A stretch of DNA of 64,000 bases, from the NCBI GenBank assembly GCA_041725935.1, contig JBGRQD010000013.1, forward strand, positions 57,741 to 121,740. The letters are read 5' to 3'. This document shows, piece by piece, positions 1-6,916 of this stretch (positions within the stretch are counted from its first letter, which is position 1; every line of letters starts with the position of its first letter). Position numbers and translations under genes: made by a program. The notes under the pieces were generated by a model. That model had not been told where the DNA came from. It searched no databases and was given only the letters and a program-made list of their open reading frames with translations. The stretch is from Marivita sp041725935. GTDB lineage: Bacteria > Pseudomonadota > Alphaproteobacteria > Rhodobacterales > Rhodobacteraceae.

Positions 1-147
1 GAACGCGCGCCTGTTGCGCTTGAAGTTGTTCCACCGCCGCTGGTTCAGGGGCGACAGGGCGAACCGCTTGCGCACCGGCGCAACAGGCACAGCCGGGCTG
101 GGTTCGGTCACGATATCGCGGTCACCCGGTTCGGGATTGGCGGCCAT
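1..147 (-). CDS. yejE: Oligopeptide ABC transporter permease YejE, N-terminal part
   Basis: Only the first 49 codons are in the window; the gene runs off the left edge. YejE is the second inner-membrane permease of the YejABEF peptide (microcin C-type) importer. The visible part is a Pro-rich cytoplasmic leader ending in LSPLNQRRWNNFKRNRRAF, which is the characteristic start of YejE/OppC-type permeases just before the first membrane helix. The ATG lies 3 bp after the stop of yejB, so the two are translated as one operon. Identification rests on this short motif and on the neighbours yejA and yejB. Confidence 0.85.
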   Translation of the reverse strand, partial: MAANPEPGDRDIVTEPSPAVPVAPVRKRFALSPLNQRRWNNFKRNRRAF

Positions 148-150
148 CCG

Positions 151-1311
151 TCAGCCCTCCCGCTTTTCGAAGTCGATGCGCGGGTCGACCAGCACATACA
201 TCAGGTCCGACAGGATGCCGACCACCAGTCCGATCAGACCGAACACGAAGAGCGTTCCAAAGATCACCGGGTAATCCCGCGCCACCGCTGCCTCGAAGCC
301 AAGCCGCCCCAGACCGTCGAGCGAAAAGATCGTCTCGATGATGAGCGAGCCGGAAAAGAACACGCCGATGAATACCGCCGGAAAGCCCGCGATCACGATC
401 AGCATCGCGTTGCGGAACACATGGCCGTACAGCACCTGCCGTTCGGCCAGCCCCTTGGCCCGCGCGGTGATCACGTATTGCTTCTTGATCTCGTCCAGAA
501 AGCTGTTCTTGGTCAGCAGCGTCAGGGTCGCAAAGGCGGAAATGGTCGAGGCCAGAACCGGTAGGAAGATGTGCCAGAAGTAATCTGCGATCTTGGCGAA
601 GAACGGCAGCTGGTCCCAATTGTCCGATGTCAGACCCCTGAGCGGGAAGATCTGGAAATACGACCCGCCCGCGAACAGCACCAGCAACAGGATCGCGAAC
701 AGGAAGCCCGGAATCGCATAGGCCACGATGATGGCGGCTGACGTGTAAGTGTCGAACGGCGTGCCATCCTTGACCGCTTTGCGGATGCCGAGCGGGATCG
801 ACACAATATAGGCGATGATCGTGGACCACAGGCCCAGCGAGATCGACACCGGCATCTTTTCCAATACCAGTTCCATCACGCCGATCGACCGGAAATAGCT
901 CTCTCCAAAATCGAGCCGCAGGTAATTCCACATCATCATGCCAAAGCGTTCAACCGCGCCAATGGCCTCTTTCTGGCAGGCCGGATCGTCGAGGTTGGGC
1001 TCGCCGGTGAAGCCGTCTTCGCAGACAATGCGGGCAAAGCCGAACTCGATTTCCAACGTTTCGATGAATTCCTTGGGCAGTCCTCGGGCGCCGATATAGT
1101 CGCTGTCCGAGCCGAATGTCTCTTCGACATTCTGGTTGCCGCCGCCATCCCCCGAGAACCCGGCGAACACATCGCCCTCGCCCTGAATGCGGGCGAGCGT
1201 CTGCTCGATCGGCCCCCCGGGCACGAATTGCGTCAGGGCAAAATTGATGACCATGATCCCGAACAAGGTCGGAATGATCAGCAACAACCGTCTTAGAATA
1301 TAAGCTCCCAA
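151..1311 (-). CDS. yejB: Oligopeptide ABC transporter permease YejB
   Basis: Inner-membrane permease (386 aa) of a YejABEF-type peptide importer. It opens with MGAYILRRLLLIIPTLFGI, the usual first helix of OppB/YejB permeases, then has a periplasmic loop of about 100 residues with Gly-rich and acidic stretches (roughly residues 30-130), which is typical of YejB and longer than in OppB. Five further hydrophobic helices follow, and the cytoplasmic coupling loop contains ARAKGL (about residue 285), the EAA-type motif that contacts the ATPase. The start codon is TTG, supported by GAGG ten bases upstream. It lies 7 bp after yejA and 3 bp before yejE. Peptide substrate is inferred from the family. 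Confidence 0.92.
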   Translation of the reverse strand: MGAYILRRLLLIIPTLFGIMVINFALTQFVPGGPIEQTLARIQGEGDVFAGFSGDGGGNQNVEETFGSDSDYIGARGLPKEFIETLEIEFGFARIVCEDGFTGEPNLDDPACQKEAIGAVERFGMMMWNYLRLDFGESYFRSIGVMELVLEKMPVSISLGLWSTIIAYIVSIPLGIRKAVKDGTPFDTYTSAAIIVAYAIPGFLFAILLLVLFAGGSYFQIFPLRGLTSDNWDQLPFFAKIADYFWHIFLPVLASTISAFATLTLLTKNSFLDEIKKQYVITARAKGLAERQVLYGHVFRNAMLIVIAGFPAVFIGVFFSGSLIIETIFSLDGLGRLGFEAAVARDYPVIFGTLFVFGLIGLVVGILSDLMYVLVDPRIDFEKREG

Positions 1312-1318
1312 GGGTCAG

Positions 1319-3268
1319 TTACCTCAGCGCGCCGGCGGCCCTTAGGGCCTCGTATTTCTCTTCGTTGAACCACCAGAAATCCAGAACGCCAAGCCCGAGC
1401 AGGGGCAGGTCTGCGGGACGTTCGAACATGTCGAAATAGGCGATCCAGTATTCTGGCACGTATCCGGCATGGGCAACGATCCGTTCGTATCGAAGAGCGC
1501 GGTCCAGCGCGGTCAGCGCGGTTATTTCGTCCTCGCGCGTCTCCGCGTTGAGCGCGGCCTCGATGATCGCATCGACTACCGGGCTGCGCAGCGCAGACGG
1601 GTTCCACGACGATACTTCCGCCGTCTCGGACCCGAAAAGCTGTTTCAGCCCCGTGCCGACGGTCGAGAAGGTCTGAACCGACGTCTGGATCATGTCGTAA
1701 TCCTTGTCGAGGAACCGTTGCTGCCCCTGCGCGGAATCCACCGCGTTGGCGTTCACCTCGATGCCCCAGTTCCGTAGCGTGTTCACATAGGTCTCGATAG
1801 TGGCCTGCCGCGTGTCGTCCCATGTGGACAGCACGAGGAAATCGAGCGACATCTGCTCGCCGTTCGCATCGACCATGCGGCCCTGGTCATCGACCGTCCA
1901 GCCTTCGTCCGCCAGGATACGCATGGCTGTACGCTGGTTCCTGCGGTCAGACGGGTTGTCCTTGTCAGAACTGTGCGGCATGACCGCCGGTTCGGTCAGC
2001 ATGTCTTGCGGAACCACGTCGCCCAGCGATTGCAGGAACGCCAGCTCGGCCCCTTCCGGCACGCCTTTGGCTTCCCATTCCTGACCTTCGGCAAAGGAAT
2101 TGCGCTGTGTGGTCAGGTCGAATTCCAGCGACTCCCGCGTCCATTCGAAATTGAAGGCCAGCGACAGTGCGTGGCGCACATTGCGGTTGTCGACCGGTGC
2201 GCGCAACGTGTTAAAGACGACCCCGGAATTGAGCGGCGCGGTCTGGTCCGGCAATTCCTCGCGGACGGCATGACCCTCGTTGATCGCCGGGAAATCATAG
2301 CCCGTGGCCCAGCGTTTGCTCGATCCCTCGGACCGGAACGTGTACTCGCCCGCCTTGAACGCCTCGAACTCTGCGGTGGCATCCGCGAAATACTCGATGC
2401 GGATGCGGTCGAAATTATGCCGCCCCACGTTCACCGGATGATCCCAGCCCCAGTAGTTGGGGTTGCGTTCGTAGACCACGTAGCGGTTGAATTCGTAATC
2501 TCCGACCTGGTACGGGCCGGTCCCCATGGGCGACAGCACCGAGGGTTCGTCCAGCCGCTCGCCGGTTTCCTGATACCACTCCTCGGACAGCACGATCATG
2601 CCGCCCACCTGGCTGATCAGCGACCGGCGCGAGATGTCATCGACGAACTTGTACCGCAGCGTGAGATCATCGATCACCTCGACGCCTTCGATCCGTTCGC
2701 TGACCGACCGCGAGAATGACCGGATGCCCTGTTCGAGGAACAGGTTGAATGTGAAGGCCGCGTCCTGCGCGCGCATCGGTGCACCGTTGCGGAACACAAC
2801 GTCATCGCGCAGGTGAAACACGCACCATTCCTTGGAGGCTGGATACTCGATCTCGCGCGCCAAGAGACAATACTGGTCCGTCAGCGAATCCGCCGGAACC
2901 GCCGTTCCAAACGCGTCACCCGCCAGAAGCGACTCGCCGACCACGTCCGAATTGGTCTGCGGATTGCCGCGCCAGGCCCAGCGGTTGAACCCGTCGAACG
3001 TGCCACGTGCGCTCAGAGTGATCTCCCCGCCCTTGGGCGCATCGGGATTCACGTAATTGAAATGCGAGAAATCCGGCGGATAGAGCAGGTCACCGAAATA
3101 GGAATAGCCATGGGACCGGATGATCTCGTCTTCTCCGCCATGGCTGGCCGCGAAGGACAATGTGCCGGAGGCACCCGCACCCGCCGCGACGGCGCTGCCA
3201 CCCAGCAGTTTCAGCGTTTGACGACGGTTCATGTCTGCAAAGGAGGGCGGGACGCGTCTGTGGGGCAT
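1319..3268 (-). CDS. yejA: Extracellular solute-binding protein YejA (family 5)
   Basis: Periplasmic peptide-binding protein of the YejABEF importer, about 650 aa, the normal size for SBP family 5. A twin-arginine signal (NRRQTLKLLGGSAVAAGAGA) lies near the N-terminus, so export by Tat is likely. The body has family features such as the early NPDAPKGG segment, GTGPY near residue 250 and YERNPNYWG. Two ATGs are two codons apart: the one at 3268 has GGAG eight bases upstream, while the one at 3274 is too close to it, so 3268 is preferred. A later ATG directly before the RR motif has no Shine-Dalgarno. First gene of the operon yejA-yejB-yejE. Confidence 0.92.
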   Translation of the reverse strand: MPHRRVPPSFADMNRRQTLKLLGGSAVAAGAGASGTLSFAASHGGEDEIIRSHGYSYFGDLLYPPDFSHFNYVNPDAPKGGEITLSARGTFDGFNRWAWRGNPQTNSDVVGESLLAGDAFGTAVPADSLTDQYCLLAREIEYPASKEWCVFHLRDDVVFRNGAPMRAQDAAFTFNLFLEQGIRSFSRSVSERIEGVEVIDDLTLRYKFVDDISRRSLISQVGGMIVLSEEWYQETGERLDEPSVLSPMGTGPYQVGDYEFNRYVVYERNPNYWGWDHPVNVGRHNFDRIRIEYFADATAEFEAFKAGEYTFRSEGSSKRWATGYDFPAINEGHAVREELPDQTAPLNSGVVFNTLRAPVDNRNVRHALSLAFNFEWTRESLEFDLTTQRNSFAEGQEWEAKGVPEGAELAFLQSLGDVVPQDMLTEPAVMPHSSDKDNPSDRRNQRTAMRILADEGWTVDDQGRMVDANGEQMSLDFLVLSTWDDTRQATIETYVNTLRNWGIEVNANAVDSAQGQQRFLDKDYDMIQTSVQTFSTVGTGLKQLFGSETAEVSSWNPSALRSPVVDAIIEAALNAETREDEITALTALDRALRYERIVAHAGYVPEYWIAYFDMFERPADLPLLGLGVLDFWWFNEEKYEALRAAGALR

Positions 3269-3393
3269 GTTCATGTCTCCGTGGCTCGAGTGTGCATCTC
3301 TGCATCACTATGTAAGCTAAAGAACGAACTCGCCCACATTCAAGGCGAGAATGCGTGAGCGTCGGCCAAATGCCGAGGAAAAAACGTGATTGT

Positions 3394-3426
3394 GAAAAAG
3401 AAAAGCCGCCACCCGAGGGCAGCGGC
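3394..3426 (-). terminator. Rho-independent terminator of the cytochrome c gene
   Basis: Read on the minus strand, positions 3426-3405 form GCCGCTGCC-CTCG-GGTGGCGGC, a nine-base-pair stem including two wobble pairs and a four-base loop. It is followed at once by TTTTCTTTTTC. It lies about 30 bp past the stop of the cytochrome gene and upstream of the yejA start, so it should separate the two transcripts. Confidence 0.85.
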
Positions 3427-3453
3427 CGGATCTGTCAGAGCGTGATCTGTGGA

Positions 3454-3972
3454 TCAGTCCGAGAATGTCGCGAGGTAGGCGATCAGGTTTGCGCGATCTT
3501 CGGAGTCTGCCAACCCGGCAAAGCCCATCGACGTGCCCGGAGCCCAGCCGCGCGGGTTCTCGATGAAGCGGTAGAGGTTTTCCACGGTCCAAACGTCAGC
3601 CACTTCGCTCAGGGCACCCGAGTAGTTAAAGCCTTCTGCGATCCCGACGTCACGACCCACGACATTGTAAAGATACGGTCCGGCGCGGTTTTCGCCCGCT
3701 TCCAGAACGTGACACGCACGGCACTTGCCCCACTGGCGCTCACCTGCCGATGCGTCGGCTGTTTCAAGAAGCGTGTCGAAGTTGACTTCTGCGACAACCT
3801 CTTCGGTGTCGGCCTCGTCCTCACCAGTCTCGATCACATAGACTGCAACCGCTTCACCATGGTCGCCGCCGACATGGTAAAGTGTCTCCGCAGCCCATTT
3901 GCCCAGAAGGAAGATCAGAAGCGCGCCACAGAAGCTGCCGACGATCTTGGTGAAGGTCATTGTATCCAACAT
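3454..3972 (-). CDS. cycM: Membrane-anchored c-type cytochrome (CycM/c552-like)
   Basis: Monohaem c-type cytochrome of 172 aa, expected to carry electrons on the periplasmic face of the inner membrane between the bc1 complex and terminal oxidases. An uncleaved hydrophobic anchor (about residues 8-26, IVGSFCGALLIFLLGKWAA) is followed by an acidic linker and a class I cytochrome domain with the haem site CRACH (about residues 84-88). The axial Met lies in GTSMGFAGL near the C-terminus. The anchor-linker-cytochrome layout matches CycM of Paracoccus and Rhodobacter relatives. No strong Shine-Dalgarno is visible; an ATG four codons further in is an alternative start. It has its own terminator and is divergent from pheA. 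Confidence 0.88.
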   Translation of the reverse strand: MLDTMTFTKIVGSFCGALLIFLLGKWAAETLYHVGGDHGEAVAVYVIETGEDEADTEEVVAEVNFDTLLETADASAGERQWGKCRACHVLEAGENRAGPYLYNVVGRDVGIAEGFNYSGALSEVADVWTVENLYRFIENPRGWAPGTSMGFAGLADSEDRANLIAYLATFSD

Positions 3973-4097
3973 TGTGTGCGTACCCGTCCGCTAGTGTTTC
4001 CTGCATATCGCGCGGGTATCTATTGCTTCCCCTTCGGCAAGGCAAGGTGTAGAAGCCGCGACCAAACGCCCAGTGGGCCAGAATTGTCGGAGTCCGC

Positions 4098-4931
4098 ATG
4101 ACCAACGCCATCGCTTTCCAGGGGGAATTGGGTGCCTATTCCCACGAGGCCTGCCGCGACGCGCGCCCTGACATGACGCCTCTGCCCTGCCGAACCTTCG
4201 AGGATGTGATCGCTGCGGTTCAGACCGGCAAGGCCGATATGGCCATGCTCCCGGTGGAAAACACGATCTATGGCCGTGTGGCCGACATTCACCGCCTGTT
4301 GCCCAAAAGCGGTCTCAAGATCGTCGATGAAGCCTTCGTGCGCGTTCACATCAACCTGCTTGCCGTGCCGGGTGCCAAGCTGGAAGACGTGACCGAGGCG
4401 CATTCACATCTGGTGCTGCTGCCGCAATGCGCGACCTTCCTGACCAAGCACGGAATACGCGGTCGGGTGAATGCTGACAATGCGCGCGCCGCCCGCGAAA
4501 TCGCCGAACGTGGCGAGAAACACGCAGCCGCCCTCGCCAGCGAACTGGCAGGCGAGATTTACGGCCTGAACGTGCTGGCCCGCCATATCGAGGACACCGA
4601 CAGCAACACGACCCGGTTCCTGTTGATGAGCCGCGACGGCGATCAGACCCGCCGCGGCGATCACGGCATGATGACCACCTTCGTCTTCCAGGTCCGCAAC
4701 ATCCCGGCTGCGCTCTACAAGGCGATGGGTGGATTTGCGACCAATGGCGTGAACATGACCAAGCTCGAGTCGTACATGGTTGACGGGTCGTTTACCGCGA
4801 CGCAGTTCTATGCCGATATCGAAGGCCACCCCGATGATCCTGCCGTGGATCGCGCGCTGGAAGAGCTGGATTACTTCACCGACATGCTGAACATCCTCGG
4901 CACCTATCCGCGCGACCCGCGACGGGATTAA
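4098..4931 (+). CDS. pheA: Prephenate dehydratase
   Basis: Converts prephenate to phenylpyruvate in phenylalanine biosynthesis; cytosolic. The 277-aa protein is a stand-alone dehydratase without a chorismate mutase domain, as in most alphaproteobacteria. The catalytic half begins IAFQGELGAYSHEAC and contains LPVENTIYGRV (about residues 50-60) and the hallmark Thr-Arg-Phe in SNTTRFLLMS (about residues 173-182). A C-terminal ACT domain follows (about residues 195-270; IPAALYKAMGGFATNGVNM and LESYMVDGSF), which in this family binds phenylalanine for feedback inhibition. It is transcribed alone, divergently from the cytochrome gene. Confidence 0.95.
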   Translation: MTNAIAFQGELGAYSHEACRDARPDMTPLPCRTFEDVIAAVQTGKADMAMLPVENTIYGRVADIHRLLPKSGLKIVDEAFVRVHINLLAVPGAKLEDVTEAHSHLVLLPQCATFLTKHGIRGRVNADNARAAREIAERGEKHAAALASELAGEIYGLNVLARHIEDTDSNTTRFLLMSRDGDQTRRGDHGMMTTFVFQVRNIPAALYKAMGGFATNGVNMTKLESYMVDGSFTATQFYADIEGHPDDPAVDRALEELDYFTDMLNILGTYPRDPRRD

Positions 4932-5015
4932 TGCGGGCAGCGTAGTTCATTACTGCGGACTTTGCTGACCTTGGAACCAACAAACAAAGCCGGGGTAATT
5001 CAGCGGAAAGACTCT

Positions 5016-5681
5016 TCAGGACTCGTCGTCATAAATATCTGTATCGAAATGTGTACTTGAATAAGTTCGAGATCTTCCGTCCGAGTAGGTTACGTCAAGC
5101 CATTTATTGTACACTCCCAACCACTCCAGCAGCGGCTTTGTCCGGCCTTCGGTTACTGGATCGTCTGTCGTTTGTAGTGTCGCCCTTGTGAGGGTAAACC
5201 CTTCGCCGAAGACCGCCGTCAGGTTGTCGGGGTCTACCGAAACTATGCTTGTCGGGTCCGCCAGATCTCGGAAATAGGCCATCTTTGGCATTTGCTCCGG
5301 CGTCAGAACAACAGGGCTGGTCTGCGCCCGCAGAGCATTTTGGCTCTTGAGCTCTGTCCTACCATAAGCAAGGCCCTGATCATACATGACCTCGACCAGC
5401 TTTGGCCATTCTGATATGGGCACGAACAGATAGCGCCCTTGCCCGAGGTCGGCGACAAGCGCCTCACCATGTCGGTCCCAATAATTGCCGCCAGTGTTCG
5501 CAATATTCAAATAGCTTCTCCACGCGTCACGCTGAATGACAGCACTAGCTTCAATAGGGCCGTTTGGCGTAGAAAATGTCAGGGTCAGTTTCTCAAGATA
5601 GCTGAAATTATGCCTGTCGTGTATTCGGTAGGCCCAGAACATCGCTGCCAGCATGAGTGTTACGAGGATAATTCTTTTCAT
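5016..5681 (-). CDS. Hypothetical membrane-anchored or secreted protein
   Basis: I do not recognise this 221-aa protein. It begins with MKRIILVTLMLAAMFWAYRI, a single N-terminal hydrophobic segment that could be an anchor or signal peptide, followed by a soluble acidic domain with no Cys and no obvious catalytic motif. The sequence reads like real protein and the ATG has AGGTGA about eight bases upstream. The segment is less GC-rich than the flanking pheA and ogt genes, and it has no operon partner: pheA ends 84 bp away and a repeat-bearing gap lies upstream. It may be a recent arrival. Confidence 0.6.
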   Translation of the reverse strand: MKRIILVTLMLAAMFWAYRIHDRHNFSYLEKLTLTFSTPNGPIEASAVIQRDAWRSYLNIANTGGNYWDRHGEALVADLGQGRYLFVPISEWPKLVEVMYDQGLAYGRTELKSQNALRAQTSPVVLTPEQMPKMAYFRDLADPTSIVSVDPDNLTAVFGEGFTLTRATLQTTDDPVTEGRTKPLLEWLGVYNKWLDVTYSDGRSRTYSSTHFDTDIYDDES

Positions 5682-6224
5682 CTGTACGTCACCTGATACG
5701 TGGAAATGGCCTTATGGGGAGTTTGAATATAAAGAATGTAAGATACTCAAATGTCTTCATTAATCCAAGCGGCATCTGCCTTGAGCCTTGCCGGAAATGA
5801 TCGGGGTGTTCCAGACAAAAGCACTTTCTGATCCTTGTTTTGCCAAGCCATGATCCACATCGGTCAGATGGCGACACTCGACACCGTTATGCGCAGCCTG
5901 CACGTTTGCCGGATTGCCCATGCTGCACTTTGCATAAATGGCCGGTTCGACCGCAGTGTGACATCGCAGATTATATCGTTCTTGCTGCATTTCCTGTGTC
6001 ATGAGCGCACGCAGCGAGAAAATCGAATTCACAGTTTTTTGGGCTCCGAGCGGACTTTCAGATTGTCGTGTTAAGTCTATTTTATGATTTGCAAAATCTA
6101 ATGCGCTGTTAACCCGGTTTGCAAAGTTAGGTCCGCTTCGGGCCTATTGTTTCGCGCGCGAAACATTTTGGTGCAAGAACGGCCGGAACCTAAACCGTAG
6201 GGTGCGTGCTTGCACGCACCACCA
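5682..6224 (-). repeat. Intergenic gap with a copy of a degenerate dispersed repeat
   Basis: No convincing gene is present. About 5930-6070 aligns without gaps to 55910-56025: both have AAATGGCCG, then 76 bases, then AATCGAATTCACAG, with matching stretches such as TTCC and GAGCGC at the same offsets. The segment ends in TTTGGGCTC followed by GAGCGGACTTTC, a wording also seen in other gaps of the window. The strand given is arbitrary. Short reading frames in both directions look like noise. Confidence 0.5.
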
Positions 6225-6683
6225 TCAAATCAACAACCCTGCCGCCCCTTCGTGCCGCAGCAGCCACACCTTCGTCTCGACCCCGCCATCGCCGGAATAG
6301 CCACCCAGCCCGTTTGACCCAAGCACCCGGTGGCAGGGGATCAGGATCGGAATCGGATTGCCCCCGCAGGCCTGCCCGATCGCCTGCGCCGGAACGCCCA
6401 ATACTGTTGCAAGATCGCCATAGGTGCGGGTCTCGCCAAACGGAATGGCCGACATCGCGGCGCAGACATTGCGCTGAAAGCCGGAGCAGGTCAGCCGGAT
6501 CGGCACGGTGAAATCCTGCCGCGTCCCGGCGAAATATTCCGAAAGTTGCACCGCCGCCTGCCGCAGAACCGGCGTGCCATCCTGCCGCCCGTCCCGCCAT
6601 TCCAGCGCGGTCACTCCAACCGCATCCGCCACCAGCGTCAGCGGGCCGAAGGGTGACGGTACGGACTGTTCAAAGCGGCTCAC
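6225..6683 (-). CDS. ogt: Methylated-DNA--[protein]-cysteine S-methyltransferase
   Basis: Suicide DNA-repair protein that removes methyl groups from O6-methylguanine onto its own cysteine. At 152 aa it is Ogt-sized, without an Ada transcription-factor domain. The active-site loop ILIPCHRVLG (Cys near residue 118) and the helix-turn-helix region FGETRTYGDLA (about residues 81-91) are both intact, as is the conserved GLGGYSGD after the active site. The start overlaps the stop of the DUF3253 gene by 4 bp, so it is probably co-translated as the third gene of the ileS operon. Confidence 0.94.
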   Translation of the reverse strand: MSRFEQSVPSPFGPLTLVADAVGVTALEWRDGRQDGTPVLRQAAVQLSEYFAGTRQDFTVPIRLTCSGFQRNVCAAMSAIPFGETRTYGDLATVLGVPAQAIGQACGGNPIPILIPCHRVLGSNGLGGYSGDGGVETKVWLLRHEGAAGLLI

Positions 6684-6916
6684 GGCTTCAGCCCCAACCG
6701 GATCGGCCCTCTGGCCTCCACCGGATCGACGGCGTTGCCTTTCTGTGTTGCCACCAGCGGCAGCGTCGCCGCGACGCGCCGCACCTCGGGCATCAGGTCC
6801 TGCCAGTCGTCGGACAGCCGGCGTGCCGCCTCTGAGGGGCAGAAGGTCTTGCCGGCCCCGCGCTGATGCGCGAGGTCGAGCAGGGCTTCCGCGATCTCTT
6901 TATCCGAGGGCGTCAT
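6680..6916 (-). CDS. DUF3253 family small protein
   Basis: A 78-aa cytosolic protein starting MTPSDKEIAEALLDLA and ending VDPVEARGPIRLGLKP. The central GKTFCPSEAARRL and the TQKGN...RGPIRL ending are the signature of DUF3253, a family of unknown biochemical function with a winged-helix look. The start at 6916 overlaps the end of ileS by 17 bp and the stop overlaps ogt by 4 bp. A longer in-frame reading to 7030 is just the ileS coding sequence in another frame, so the internal ATG is chosen. Its position between a tRNA synthetase and a DNA-repair gene gives no clear function. Confidence 0.82.
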   Translation of the reverse strand: MTPSDKEIAEALLDLAHQRGAGKTFCPSEAARRLSDDWQDLMPEVRRVAATLPLVATQKGNAVDPVEARGPIRLGLKP